From Colwellia sp. TT2012 (GTDB taxonomy: Bacteria > Pseudomonadota > Gammaproteobacteria > Enterobacterales > Alteromonadaceae), in contig NZ_LJYX01000019.1 in NCBI RefSeq assembly GCF_001440345.1, positions 62,001-126,000 of the forward strand: a stretch of 64,000 nucleotides of DNA, written 5' to 3'. Numbering within the stretch: the stretch's first letter is position 1; each line of letters opens with the position of its first letter. Shown here one piece after another: positions 10,369 to 19,676 of this stretch. The notes under the pieces are model-generated. The model searched no databases and was not told the DNA's origin. It saw only the letters and a list, made by a program, of their open reading frames with translations. The position numbers and the translations under genes are program-made.

Positions 10369-12390
10369 ATGACTGTTTCAGTTAAAACAGGAATAAGTTT
10401 AAGAACACAGCTTTATAGCTTAGTCATTGGTATCGCGTTAATTACTTTTATTGGCGCTTCTTGGGTAAGTGTCGATACCACTCGTACTTATTTAAACGAT
10501 CAAATGCAGAGTCACGCTCAAGATGCAGCGACCAGTGTTGGCTTGTCAATTTCACCTTATATGGATGGTGAAAATTTAATGATTGCTGAAACCATGATAG
10601 TGGCAATTTTTGACTCGGGCTATTATCAAAAAGTTTCACTAACCGACCTTGATAATAAAATTATAATGTCTCGTGAAAATAATAGGGTTATTGATGGTGT
10701 GCCCTCATGGTTTATTAACCTTTTTCAATTAACACCGCCAATTATGTCAAGTGAAGTAAATAATGGTTGGAACATTGCCGGCATATTAAGTTTTCAAAGT
10801 CATGTTGGCTCTTCTTATGTGAAGCTATGGCAACATGCTATTAATAATTTTTATTCCTCTTTGGTGATTGCGCTATTTTCATTCTTAGTTGCCCATTTAA
10901 TATTACGTGCTGTGTTAAATCCGTTATCTCAAGTAGAGGCCCAAGCAAACGCTGTTAGTAAGAAAGACTTCACTTTTATTAAAAAACTTCCTGTGACCCG
11001 AGAGCTTAAAGCCGTTATTAATGCCATGAATATAATGGTGAGTAATATACAAGCGTCTTTTGATTTAGCCAGTAAACAAGCGAACAAATTGACTAAAGAA
11101 TTATTTATCGATGATTTAACTCAATTAGGTAATCGTCGTGCTTTTGAAAGCCAGTTTAAAATAACACTGAATGATTTGCAGCCTAACGACCATGCCACCT
11201 TGGGGTTAGTACAATTACACTCATTACAAAGTATTAATACTAAGCTAGGTTATAAGGCCGGTGATGAGTATGTTTGTCAAGCAGCCCAACTGATTACCCA
11301 GCAGTTAAACTCATTTATAGGGGCTAAAGTTTATCGCGTCAATGGTGGCAGTTTCTTTTTTACTATTAATACTGTCGGTGATGAGGTAATAAGATTTTGT
11401 GAACAACTTAATAATGAATTTTCTATTTTGAACTCTCAGTATTATGAAGCAGGTTTTGGTAAGTTAGTGGCAACCACTTATAATAATAGCGAAGCACTGA
11501 GTGAGTTGTTAGCAAAATTAGATACCTTGTTAACACAAGAAAAATCGGCTACGTCTTTAGGTGAAGTTTATAACGATACTAATACTAATAGCCAAACCCC
11601 ACATGGCTTACATCAGTGGTCTCAGCTTATTGATGATTTAGTGAAAACAAACCCGATTGAGTTTACCTTTCAACCAGTAATTTCAACGACTAATGACTCA
11701 ACAAGCGATGATGACGTTTTATATTATGAATTGTTTAGTAAATTTATAATCAATAATGAAGTTGTCGCGAACAACCAGTTATATTCTATGGCTGAGCGTA
11801 CCAACAAATCACAAGAGTTAGATAAATTGGTGTTAAATAAATTAGCCAATTTAACTGATATCAATTTAAATAGTAAAATAGCCATTAACCTTACCCATCA
11901 ATCATTGCATAGTGCAGAGTTTAGACGTTGGCTGGCACATTTTATTGAAGAAAATAGCAGTAACCTGCCCCGTTTGGTTTTTGAGATTAATGAAGAAGCG
12001 ATTCTTGCTGGCATAGATTCAAGTATTAAATTTATACAGTCGGTAAAATCTTTAGGCATTGAAATATGTATTGACCGTTTTGGCGCAAGCTTTACTTCTT
12101 TTAAATACCTGAAGGGTTTAGATGTCGATTATCTAAAAATCGATGGCGCTTATATCCATGAACTTGAGATAAATCTTGAGAACAAACATTTTATTCAAGC
12201 GGTGACACAAATTGGTCATGGCGTAGGCATTAAAATATTAACCAGTCATGTAGATAGTTTAGAAACCCAGCAATTATTGTCAGAGCTTGATTGTGATGGA
12301 CTTCAAGGAAACTTCATACAAAAAACATTAACTTTGATGGCAAAAGAGTCTAGTTTAGGGTGTGTTTATTCACCTATTAAGTTATCATAA
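10369..12390 (+). CDS. lapD: LapD-type c-di-GMP receptor (degenerate GGDEF-EAL)
   Basis: 673 residues: an N-terminal membrane helix, a periplasmic LapD/MoxY-type domain to about residue 155, a second helix (SSLVIALFSFLVAHLIL), HAMP, a GGDEF-like domain from about 245 and an EAL-like domain from about 430. The GGDEF site reads GGSFF (near 325). The EAL motif reads YELFSKF (near 452), and the catalytic AEGVE equivalent reads TSHVDS (near 624). Both enzymatic activities should therefore be lost, as in known LapD receptors. It lies 67 bp after lapG; c-di-GMP binding would make it hold LapG and protect the adhesin. Confidence 0.92.
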   Translation: MTVSVKTGISLRTQLYSLVIGIALITFIGASWVSVDTTRTYLNDQMQSHAQDAATSVGLSISPYMDGENLMIAETMIVAIFDSGYYQKVSLTDLDNKIIMSRENNRVIDGVPSWFINLFQLTPPIMSSEVNNGWNIAGILSFQSHVGSSYVKLWQHAINNFYSSLVIALFSFLVAHLILRAVLNPLSQVEAQANAVSKKDFTFIKKLPVTRELKAVINAMNIMVSNIQASFDLASKQANKLTKELFIDDLTQLGNRRAFESQFKITLNDLQPNDHATLGLVQLHSLQSINTKLGYKAGDEYVCQAAQLITQQLNSFIGAKVYRVNGGSFFFTINTVGDEVIRFCEQLNNEFSILNSQYYEAGFGKLVATTYNNSEALSELLAKLDTLLTQEKSATSLGEVYNDTNTNSQTPHGLHQWSQLIDDLVKTNPIEFTFQPVISTTNDSTSDDDVLYYELFSKFIINNEVVANNQLYSMAERTNKSQELDKLVLNKLANLTDINLNSKIAINLTHQSLHSAEFRRWLAHFIEENSSNLPRLVFEINEEAILAGIDSSIKFIQSVKSLGIEICIDRFGASFTSFKYLKGLDVDYLKIDGAYIHELEINLENKHFIQAVTQIGHGVGIKILTSHVDSLETQQLLSELDCDGLQGNFIQKTLTLMAKESSLGCVYSPIKLS

Positions 12391-12421
12391 GCGCAATTAT
12401 AGTATGGGAGGGAACAACGCT

Positions 12422-12967
12422 ATGAACAAGAACACTCTAGCTGCAGCACTTTTAGTCTCGTTAAGCGCAACAATGATGCCAGCTCATGCGATGGATATTG
12501 ATCCAGCAGCACAAAAAATTATTGATACTGCCATAACAAATGAATGTAACGTTGATATTGCAGATACAAAAGACCTTGATATTGCAATAACGAAAGGCTG
12601 TGACCTGAATGCAGCATTAATCGCTTCGATTACTAATAATCCAGATTTAGCTGATTCGTTAGTTGCTACTGCAATTGCTGCAGTAGGCGCAAACACTGAG
12701 GCTGCTGAAACATTGATTGCATCAGCAATAATCGCGCTTGGTATAGACTCTCCCCTCATTGCTAATATATTAAAGATTGCAACTGATGCTGGTGTAGATG
12801 GCGATACAGTTACTGCTATCGCTATTGCAAGTGGCGTTGATGCTACCATTGCTTCTGAGGCTACTGCAGCAGGCAATCCTGGAAATAATAACGTTAATAC
12901 GGGCAATACTAACCGTGGTGATTCTGGCGGTGGCGGTGGCGGTGGTGGAATTTCACCCAACCAATAA
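12422..12967 (+). CDS. Secreted Ala-rich protein with poly-Gly C-terminus, function unknown
   Basis: 181 residues from the ATG at 12422, chosen because GGGAGG lies just upstream. A signal peptide (LAAALLVSLSATMMPAHA) is followed by an acidic, alanine/isoleucine-rich region with short repeats (two DIAITK/DIADTK-like segments, then AIIALGI and AIAIASG) and a tail of eight glycines ending ISPNQ. There is no recognised domain. Its position directly after lapD and before a terminator and a Wzy-like gene suggests a surface or matrix role, but that is inference only. Confidence 0.75.
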   Translation: MNKNTLAAALLVSLSATMMPAHAMDIDPAAQKIIDTAITNECNVDIADTKDLDIAITKGCDLNAALIASITNNPDLADSLVATAIAAVGANTEAAETLIASAIIALGIDSPLIANILKIATDAGVDGDTVTAIAIASGVDATIASEATAAGNPGNNNVNTGNTNRGDSGGGGGGGGISPNQ

Positions 12968-12985
12968 ATAACCTACTTATTGTAT

Positions 12986-13013
12986 AAAAAAAGATCCTGC
13001 GGGATCTTTTTTA
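12986..13013 (+). terminator. Intrinsic terminator after the Ala/Gly-rich protein gene
   Basis: A GATCC/GGGATC stem with a TGC loop, flanked by an A-run before and a T-run after (AAAAAAAGATCC, then GGGATCTTTTTT). It ends the lapG-lapD-secreted-protein unit and separates it from the next gene. Confidence 0.85.
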
Positions 13014-13079
13014 GTATTAGCGCTATTAGTTCCTTTTTTATGCTTTCCTCTATACCACTACACAAGTAATAAGGTTCCG

Positions 13080-14405
13080 TTGAATAACTTCTTTTTTTAT
13101 AGTCTGTGTGCGCTGATTATTTATGCTCCTATCCCCTTAGGCGCTAATAGAATTTGGGCAAGCTCGACTCTTGATTTTTTTATATTTACTTTATTTTTAG
13201 GACATTTGTTTTCTACAATAAAAAATAAAAAAACGTTTCTTTGTCCTTCATATTCTCTAGCGGTTATTGTGCCCTTAAGCGTAACTGCATTATGGTTGGT
13301 GCTGCAAATGACGCCAGGTTTGGGCACGCTGTTTGGCCGTTCATTTTCAACGCTTTCATTTGATCCTTCCCTGACTCATATCATGCTATTAAAGACGCTA
13401 GCGTTAACGTTATTTGCTTGGTTAGTCTTTTATTATGTAAACAGCAAAACATTGGTTTATAAGTTTGCCCTAACCCTATTGATATCTGGCTTGATTCAGG
13501 CTTTGTATGCTAGTTGGTTAAACCTTAATGAGGGTATGATATCGCCTATTTTTTATATCCCTTATTCAACAGCAGCTGTTGGCAGTTTTATTTATAAAAA
13601 TCAATTAGCTAATTACTTAGCGCTGTGTTTGTCTATTGGTATTGGTGTATTGATCAGTCAACTCTCTTTAAAGGGTTCGAGTCAGCAAGTACGCCATAAA
13701 ATTAGAGATATTGCCTTGGTTTTATTGAGTAGTAAGATGCTGATTCGTTTAAGTTTGATCATTATGATCATTGCTTTAATTTTAACGCGATCACGCATGG
13801 GCAACTCGGCCTTTTTCTTGGCTTTAGCTGCTATTAGTCTTTTTGCTTTTTTCTTTTATAATCGTAAACCTAAGTATTTACGGCTGTTAATCTTAAGCTT
13901 TTTTATCTTAGATCTTATCTTAATTGGCTCTATTTTTGGTGTAGAAAAGGTCAAGCAACGTTTGTTAGAAACCAGTTTAGCTTCAGAAACAAGAGATGAG
14001 GTAATACGTGATTCAATACCTATGATATTAGAATACCCAGTATTTGGTATGGGAGGAGGAAGTTTCTATTCAAGCTTTTCTCAATATCAAGCTGAGCCCT
14101 ATTCAGGCTTTTATGATCATGCACATAATGACTATATTCAATTTGCGGCTGAACTCGGTTTACCTATAACGTTGTTGTTAGGCGCTATGGTGCTTTATTG
14201 CTTGTTTATTTCACTTAAGACCATAGCAAAGCGTAAAACCCCATTATACCAAGGCATCTCTTTTGGTTGTGCCGTAGCCATTATTCATATGCTTTTACAT
14301 TCGACTGTAGATTTTTCCTTGCAGTCACCTGCTATAGCTCTACTCTTTATCAGCATATTGTCACTCTCTTTAATTTCATCAAATTTGAAAAGAAAACGAA
14401 GCTAA
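13080..14405 (+). CDS. O-antigen ligase / polymerase family membrane protein
   Basis: 441 residues with about eleven membrane helices. The Wzy_C-type core is visible: LILTRSRMGNSAFFLALAA, then a periplasmic loop with EYPVFGMGGGSFYSSFSQY and the DHAHNDYIQFAAELG motif typical of WaaL/Wzy proteins. The start is a TTG at 13080 with AAGG upstream. It stands alone between two strong terminators, outside the polysaccharide cluster at 1-9133. It may polymerise or ligate a surface glycan; the substrate is not indicated. Confidence 0.85.
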   Translation: MNNFFFYSLCALIIYAPIPLGANRIWASSTLDFFIFTLFLGHLFSTIKNKKTFLCPSYSLAVIVPLSVTALWLVLQMTPGLGTLFGRSFSTLSFDPSLTHIMLLKTLALTLFAWLVFYYVNSKTLVYKFALTLLISGLIQALYASWLNLNEGMISPIFYIPYSTAAVGSFIYKNQLANYLALCLSIGIGVLISQLSLKGSSQQVRHKIRDIALVLLSSKMLIRLSLIIMIIALILTRSRMGNSAFFLALAAISLFAFFFYNRKPKYLRLLILSFFILDLILIGSIFGVEKVKQRLLETSLASETRDEVIRDSIPMILEYPVFGMGGGSFYSSFSQYQAEPYSGFYDHAHNDYIQFAAELGLPITLLLGAMVLYCLFISLKTIAKRKTPLYQGISFGCAVAIIHMLLHSTVDFSLQSPAIALLFISILSLSLISSNLKRKRS

Positions 14406-14430
14406 ATTTAAATACTGCTGGCAACAAAAA

Positions 14431-14470
14431 CAAAAAAGCCTGAATAACGAATTATTCAGGCTTTTTTTCA
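14431..14470. terminator. Bidirectional terminator between the Wzy-like gene and rplS
   Basis: Long perfect stem AAAAAAGCCTGAATAA / TTATTCAGGCTTTTTT with a CGAA loop. A-runs and T-runs on both sides let it serve the plus-strand Wzy-like gene and the minus-strand rplS operon. Confidence 0.95.
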
Positions 14471-14505
14471 AACTTTCTTTACAGAAAACTGTATAAAAAA
14501 TATTT

Positions 14506-14859
14506 CTATTTCTTAGCCAATTTTTCTTTAATACGTGCTTTACGGCCAGATAGCTCGCGCAAGTAGTAAAGTTTAGCTTGACGAACATCACCGCGACGTT
14601 TAACTGTGATTGAATCAACAATTGGGCTATGTGTCTGGAATACACGTTCTACACCAACACCGTTCGAAATTTTACGAACAGTGAAAGCAGAATGTAAGCC
14701 ACGGTTCTTAACAGCAATAATAACACCTTCAAATGCTTGAAGACGTGATTTCTCACCTTCGGTAACTTTTACTTGAACTACAACAGTATCGCCCGGAGCG
14801 AATGTTGGTAGATCAGTTTTCAATTGCTCTTGTTCGAGCATATCAAGAATTTTACTCAT
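14506..14859 (-). CDS. rplS: 50S ribosomal protein L19
   Basis: 117 residues, the normal L19 length. It contains [31 protein letters not shown] and the C-terminal [17 protein letters not shown] typical of L19. It is the last gene of the rpsP-rimM-trmD-rplS operon, 26 bp after trmD, and is followed by a strong terminator. Confidence 0.98.
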   Translation of the reverse strand: MSKILDMLEQEQLKTDLPTFAPGDTVVVQVKVTEGEKSRLQAFEGVIIAVKNRGLHSAFTVRKISNGVGVERVFQTHSPIVDSITVKRRGDVRQAKLYYLRELSGRKARIKEKLAKK

Positions 14860-14885
14860 AATACCTTCTTCCTAGTGTGCACAGT

Positions 14886-15677
14886 CTAAGTGGTTTGCTT
14901 CGCTTGTTTTTTAATTAAAGCGAGCGCTTTTTCCTGCTCAGCTGTCAGAGCTAGGTTAGTTAATAATTCGGGTCTTCTAGTCCATGTTCTTAACAAAGAT
15001 TGCTCTTGTCGCCATAAGCGTATATGTTCATGATTACCACTCAGTAACACTTTAGGTACTGACATAGTGTCTCCATCAGGAGTCGTCATTACCTCAGGCC
15101 TAGTATAATGAGGACAATCTAATAAACCGTTAGAGAAGGAATCCTGCTCTGCTGATTCTTTATGTCCCAAAACACCTGGCACTAACCGTGCTACGGCATC
15201 AATTACAGTCATAGCGGCGAGTTCTCCACCACTTAAAATATAATCACCGACCGACCATTCCTCGTCAATATCTGACGCGATTAATCGCTCGTCTATGCCT
15301 TCATATCGGCCAGCAATAAATACTAGTCGGCTATGTTGTGCTAATTCACGTACGCCTTGTTGATCAAGCTTTCTTCCTTGCGGAGACAAATAGATGACTT
15401 TGACATTACTATCATCATCACCAGACTCTAGCGCATCTTTACGCGCAGCTTCTCTTGCCGCATGTATAGCATCGCGTAATGGTTGCACCATCATTAACAT
15501 GCCCGGACCACCGCCATAAGGACGATCATCAACGGTGCGATGTTTATCATGGGTAAAGTCTCTTGGATTCCATTGCTGAAAGTCAATAAGCCCATTACGA
15601 ATCGCTCGGCCTGTTACTCCATACTCAGTAATAGCATTAAACATTTCGGGAAAAAGGCTTATCACCCCAATCCACAT
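14886..15677 (-). CDS. trmD: tRNA (guanine-N1)-methyltransferase
   Basis: About 263 residues from the ATG giving [15 protein letters not shown], as in other TrmD proteins. A GTG twelve codons upstream (15713) is in frame and possible, but the ATG has AGAG at proper spacing. The SPOUT knot region has [11 protein letters not shown] and [17 protein letters not shown]. It methylates G37 of tRNAs, preventing frameshifting. It sits between rimM and rplS in the conserved operon. Confidence 0.96.
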   Translation of the reverse strand: MWIGVISLFPEMFNAITEYGVTGRAIRNGLIDFQQWNPRDFTHDKHRTVDDRPYGGGPGMLMMVQPLRDAIHAAREAARKDALESGDDDSNVKVIYLSPQGRKLDQQGVRELAQHSRLVFIAGRYEGIDERLIASDIDEEWSVGDYILSGGELAAMTVIDAVARLVPGVLGHKESAEQDSFSNGLLDCPHYTRPEVMTTPDGDTMSVPKVLLSGNHEHIRLWRQEQSLLRTWTRRPELLTNLALTAEQEKALALIKKQAKQTT

Positions 15678-15716
15678 TTTGTCATTCTCTTTAGCAGAGG
15701 TAGTGCTAGTCACAAG

Positions 15717-16247
15717 TTAAAAACCTGGATCCCAGTCAACACAAATTTGTTTATTTTCAATGCTAACAGACTCGATAACTTGTTCAAAAAGATAAGGGAT
15801 TAACCGCTCTTTTTTACTAAAACCATCATTTAAGTTAGCTTTCACAACCAGTACATCATTAGCGCCAGTTTCCATTATGTCTGAAACTACACCCAGGTCG
15901 TAACCTTTGTTAGTCACTACAGACATACCTATTAAATCGCGCCAGTAAAAATCATCTTGCGATAATTCTGGCAACGCTGCTTCACTGGTTTGTATCTCTG
16001 AACCGACTAATGCTTGCGCAATATCTCGGTCATCAATACCAGCCACTTTCACAATTAGGCCTTTGTTATGCTTGCGCCAATCAGTAATTTCTACTGTTTG
16101 TGTCTTATTCCCTAATTTTAATGACCAAGGAAAATAGTCAAGTATGGCATCGGTTTCACCAGTGAATGAATGAATTTTCAACCAGCCTTTGATGCCATAA
16201 ACAGCGCCTACTTTACCTAAGGTGATTTGTTTTTCTTCTTTACTCAC
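15717..16247 (-). CDS. rimM: Ribosome maturation factor RimM
   Basis: 176 residues. The N-terminal domain has LGKVGAVYGIKGWLKIHSFT, the RimM hallmark, and the C-terminal PRC-barrel has DLIGMSVVTNKGYDLG and ETGANDVLVVKA. It binds S19 and assists 30S head assembly. It lies 27 bp after rpsP. Confidence 0.97.
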   Translation of the reverse strand: MSKEEKQITLGKVGAVYGIKGWLKIHSFTGETDAILDYFPWSLKLGNKTQTVEITDWRKHNKGLIVKVAGIDDRDIAQALVGSEIQTSEAALPELSQDDFYWRDLIGMSVVTNKGYDLGVVSDIMETGANDVLVVKANLNDGFSKKERLIPYLFEQVIESVSIENKQICVDWDPGF

Positions 16248-16274
16248 AAAATTCCCCTACTACCTACTAAGCAA

Positions 16275-16523
16275 TTAAGCCGCAGCTTTTGCGTCTTTAA
16301 TTAACTTAGCCACACGATCAGACAAAGTAGCACCTTGACCTACCCAATGGGTAATACGGTCTAGATCTAAGCGTAATTTTTCAGCTTGACCTTGTGCTGT
16401 TGGGTTGAAGAAACCAACTCTCTCGATGAAACGACCATCGCGAGAATTACGGCTATCTGCAACAACAACCTGATAGAATGGACGCTTTTTAGCGCCGCCA
16501 CGAGCTAAACGAATGGTAACCAT
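16275..16523 (-). CDS. rpsP: 30S ribosomal protein S16
   Basis: 82 residues beginning [20 protein letters not shown], with [19 protein letters not shown]: a complete S16. It is the first gene of the rpsP-rimM-trmD-rplS operon. In E. coli ffh lies just upstream; here it is about 9 kb away. Confidence 0.98.
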   Translation of the reverse strand: MVTIRLARGGAKKRPFYQVVVADSRNSRDGRFIERVGFFNPTAQGQAEKLRLDLDRITHWVGQGATLSDRVAKLIKDAKAAA

Positions 16524-16715
16524 ATCGTCCTCTATATATGTTAAGTGTTAAAACGGATTTTCCAGACACTTCCCGCCGACAAGCGACAGAAAAGCACGCG
16601 TATTTTACGCTTTTAGTGGATTTTTACAAGTTTTATTTATCTCAGGCATTAGATTAGTTTACTTATATTTGAACCTATGGCGTAAAGGGGATGCTACCTT
16701 AGTTCAACACTTAGT

Positions 16716-18350
16716 CTACTCTTGGGGAATTTGCAGCCAAGGAGGGGATTTCAACAGCAGTGCAAATGCCTTGGCATCAACGGGGCGACTAAAATGATAG
16801 CCCTGCATAGAGTCCACGCGACTAACCGCCAGAAATTCACGCTGCTCGGCAGTTTCAACTCCCTCTGCAATTATATGCAATTTTAATTGCCTAGCTAAAG
16901 CAATAATGGCTCGAGTAGCCCTAATATCTGCTGCACTTTTAGGAATGTTTTTTATAAAAACACCGTCTATTTTTAATTTATTAAGTTTGAACTTAGCTAG
17001 GTATTTTATTGATGAATAACCGGTGCCAAAATCATCAAGGGCAATCGAAACACCTAAAGCACTCAATTGCCTCAATTGCACTATAGATTGCTTAGCATCT
17101 TTCATTAGAGTGTTTTCAGTAAACTCTAACTCTAAATATTTAGGCTCTAAATGACTAGCCGCTAACGAATCAGCAACTGTGCTAGAAAGATCCGTTATGC
17201 TTAATTGCATAACGGACATATTAACGGCTATCACTAACCCCGGGTAGCCTTGTTGCTGCCAAGATTTGTTTTGTAAACAAGCTTGGTTAAGTACCCAATC
17301 ACCCATTTTTGTAATAATGCCAATTTCCTCAGCGATAGGAATAAATACATCGGGGGCCACATCACCGAGTAAGTCATTATGCCAGCGCAATAAGGCTTCA
17401 ACTGCAATGATTTCATTTGAGGCAGTTGATACTATGGGTTGGTAGTGTAAAGTGAATTCTTCCTTGTCCATGGCATCAAGTAATTGTTCAGCAATTTTTT
17501 TCTTGGTATTGACTTGTTCTTGCAGATCCTTAGAGAAAAAAGCCAAGCTATTACGGCCCTGTTCCTTAGCAAAACACATCGCAGTATCGGCATGTTTAAT
17601 TAATTCTTTACTATGCTCGCCATCATTTGGATAGACAGCAATACCAATATTACTGGTTATATACATTTCTTGCATAGCTATCCGGTAGCACTTAGCCAGT
17701 TTGACAATTAACTTAGCTGCAAAAGCGTTTATATCCTCAGTGGGCGACATTGATTCAAGTATAATAATAAACTCCACCCCGGTAATTCTCGCTAAAGTGT
17801 CACCTGAACGTAACTCGCTTGATAAACGCTTGGCGGCCTGTTGCAGTAACTTATCGCCCCCCTCATGACCTTGTTTATCATTAACAGCCTTAAAGTCTTG
17901 AATGCCAATAAATAACACCGCTATTGGCGTGCTATTTCTTTCGGCACGGGATAAAGCATGTTGCAAGCGATCGTGGCAAAGTGCTTGGTTAGGTAAGTTA
18001 GTTAAGCTATCAAAAAAGGCCAGGCGTTTAATTTCTTCTTCGGCAATAAATTGTTGCTGCATTTTTTTTCGCAAATATAAGCTATAGCGAGTCAATAATA
18101 TTAATAAGCCAAGCGCGGTAACACTGGCTAGGGTAATGATTTCATCTAATCGCCAATGTTGTTGCTGACTAGATAATTGTTTGACAAATTCAGGCACATC
18201 TAGCAAGCGCGTTAGCCAGAGTGACCCTGCGGTAATAAGGATAATAAACACGCTTTCAAAGGCAAAAGCAAAACGTTTAAAAAAGCCGACATTTTCAGGC
18301 TTGCCCGTTGGTAGACGAGCTATATTTTTGCGAGCATTGTTTTTAGCCAT
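16716..18350 (-). CDS. Membrane GGDEF-EAL protein, probable c-di-GMP phosphodiesterase
   Basis: 544 residues with two N-terminal membrane helices (around 27-46 and 72-92) and no periplasmic sensor of size. The GGDEF domain is degenerate at the active site (RITGVEFIII instead of GGDEF, near residue 190). The EAL domain keeps EALLRW (near 318), NMS, LEFTEN, LDDFGTGYS (near 441), LKIDG, AEGVET and QGYHFSRP, the residues needed for hydrolysis of c-di-GMP. It therefore probably lowers c-di-GMP and could oppose the LapD-based adhesion system in this window. It stands alone between rpsP and the hydroxylase gene. Confidence 0.88.
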   Translation of the reverse strand: MAKNNARKNIARLPTGKPENVGFFKRFAFAFESVFIILITAGSLWLTRLLDVPEFVKQLSSQQQHWRLDEIITLASVTALGLLILLTRYSLYLRKKMQQQFIAEEEIKRLAFFDSLTNLPNQALCHDRLQHALSRAERNSTPIAVLFIGIQDFKAVNDKQGHEGGDKLLQQAAKRLSSELRSGDTLARITGVEFIIILESMSPTEDINAFAAKLIVKLAKCYRIAMQEMYITSNIGIAVYPNDGEHSKELIKHADTAMCFAKEQGRNSLAFFSKDLQEQVNTKKKIAEQLLDAMDKEEFTLHYQPIVSTASNEIIAVEALLRWHNDLLGDVAPDVFIPIAEEIGIITKMGDWVLNQACLQNKSWQQQGYPGLVIAVNMSVMQLSITDLSSTVADSLAASHLEPKYLELEFTENTLMKDAKQSIVQLRQLSALGVSIALDDFGTGYSSIKYLAKFKLNKLKIDGVFIKNIPKSAADIRATRAIIALARQLKLHIIAEGVETAEQREFLAVSRVDSMQGYHFSRPVDAKAFALLLKSPPWLQIPQE

Positions 18351-18577
18351 ATAGTCGAGTACCTCAATTAAAGTCCATAACTAAAGCCTAGAGTTTAATT
18401 GCAGAGTTTATCTGCATAGTTTAATAACCTAAGTAAACAATGAGCTTGCTGCCGCCCGAGCACGTTAATTAGCTAAGCGTTTAACGCTATAAACACTGCT
18501 AAATTATGTGACTGGTAAACAAGTATAGCTAGCCTAGAAGAAAATAGTTAACAAGCAGTTAAACACCACCTGCTTCA

Positions 18578-19543
18578 TTATCGCTTAGGTAAGAGGCTTT
18601 GGGCCGCCTTTTTGAAAGGTTCAAAATAGATTTGCAGCAAACTGTTGTGTCCTTTGTGATTGACACTAATGCCATAAGTAATTTTGCCCACTTGTGAGGC
18701 TTTGATATGACAGGAAAATACCCTATCCCATATCGCTAGAGCCGAGCCAAAGTTAGTATCAAAATGTTTAGGATTGTCGCTATGATGTATTTGGTGTTGA
18801 GCTGGGCTTATCAAGTAGTTTTCCACTTTATCGCCCCAGCTTAACCAAATATGGCTATGGCGTAAATTTGAGCCAAAGAAATTAAACAAAAAGACCAATG
18901 CGTTAGCCCCTAAAATATCGTACATCTTCAATGTCGGACCAAAAAAGTAATAACAGAGTCCGACCACAAAACCTTGCGTTAATGTCATTCTAAAAGCGTA
19001 CAGTAAGCTTTCAATGGGATGGCTGCGATAAATGGTAAAGGGTGTTAGTACTAAAGCTGAGTGATGTACCTTATGAAACTCCCATAACAAGGGAAATTTA
19101 TGCAAAATATAATGTAATAAAAAACGGGTGAAATCATCAAACAAAAACAGTAATACCGTGAATATAGTTATAATTGCGGCGCTAGATAAAGCCATCGGCT
19201 CAATATAGCCAAAGACAGCCTCTATGGCAGATGAAACACCAATAGCGATGGGCGCCATGGTGATAACAACCAGTGGGAACAGTGCTGATTTTATCAGCTT
19301 GTTAACCACTAAGAGTACATAATCCTGTCGTGCAGATTTATGCGTATAAATGGATTTTGGAAAAACAAATCGTAAGAATGGCAGCAGGGAAAAGCGAGAG
19401 AATTTAAGCCAATAAACCGGAATAGCTAATGCTACAGCAGAAAGTAAATAAACAATGTAAATACGTTTATTGGCATCAAAAAAATATTGGCTGAGTTCGC
19501 TTATATTGATTGATAAAAAATCCAGCACAAAACCGCCTAACAA
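18578..19543 (-). CDS. Sterol desaturase / fatty acid hydroxylase superfamily membrane protein
   Basis: 321 residues with four or more membrane helices. The diiron histidine motifs are present: HYILHK (about 143), HKVHHS (about 158) and HQIHHSDNPKHFD (about 248). Such enzymes hydroxylate or desaturate lipids at the membrane face using O2 and two irons. It lies 133 bp downstream of the TonB-receptor gene on the same strand. Co-transcription with the iron operon is possible but a hairpin separates them. The substrate is unknown. Confidence 0.85.
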   Translation of the reverse strand: MLGGFVLDFLSINISELSQYFFDANKRIYIVYLLSAVALAIPVYWLKFSRFSLLPFLRFVFPKSIYTHKSARQDYVLLVVNKLIKSALFPLVVITMAPIAIGVSSAIEAVFGYIEPMALSSAAIITIFTVLLFLFDDFTRFLLHYILHKFPLLWEFHKVHHSALVLTPFTIYRSHPIESLLYAFRMTLTQGFVVGLCYYFFGPTLKMYDILGANALVFLFNFFGSNLRHSHIWLSWGDKVENYLISPAQHQIHHSDNPKHFDTNFGSALAIWDRVFSCHIKASQVGKITYGISVNHKGHNSLLQIYFEPFKKAAQSLLPKR

Positions 19544-19569
19544 ATTTTTAAAATATATAACTCGTTATA

Positions 19570-19603
19570 CTAAATCAAAACAGCGCATCCTGTCTTGATT
19601 TAG
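19570..19603. other. Palindrome between the TonB receptor and hydroxylase genes
   Basis: Imperfect inverted repeat (CTAAATCAA...TTGATTTAG with an inner ACAG/CTGT pairing). It has no T-run on either strand, so it is an mRNA stem-loop or weak terminator rather than a strong one. Confidence 0.5.
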
Positions 19604-19676
19604 TACGACAAGCATTAAAGCACTCGCTGAAATACGACACACTTATAGCGCGTGCCATAATTTAGGCCATAGAGCA

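Noticed and set aside
12484-12960. Minus-strand frame of 158 residues rich in alanine, proline and serine
   Set aside because: It is the antisense of the Ala/Gly-rich secreted protein, which has a ribosome site and signal peptide on the plus strand.
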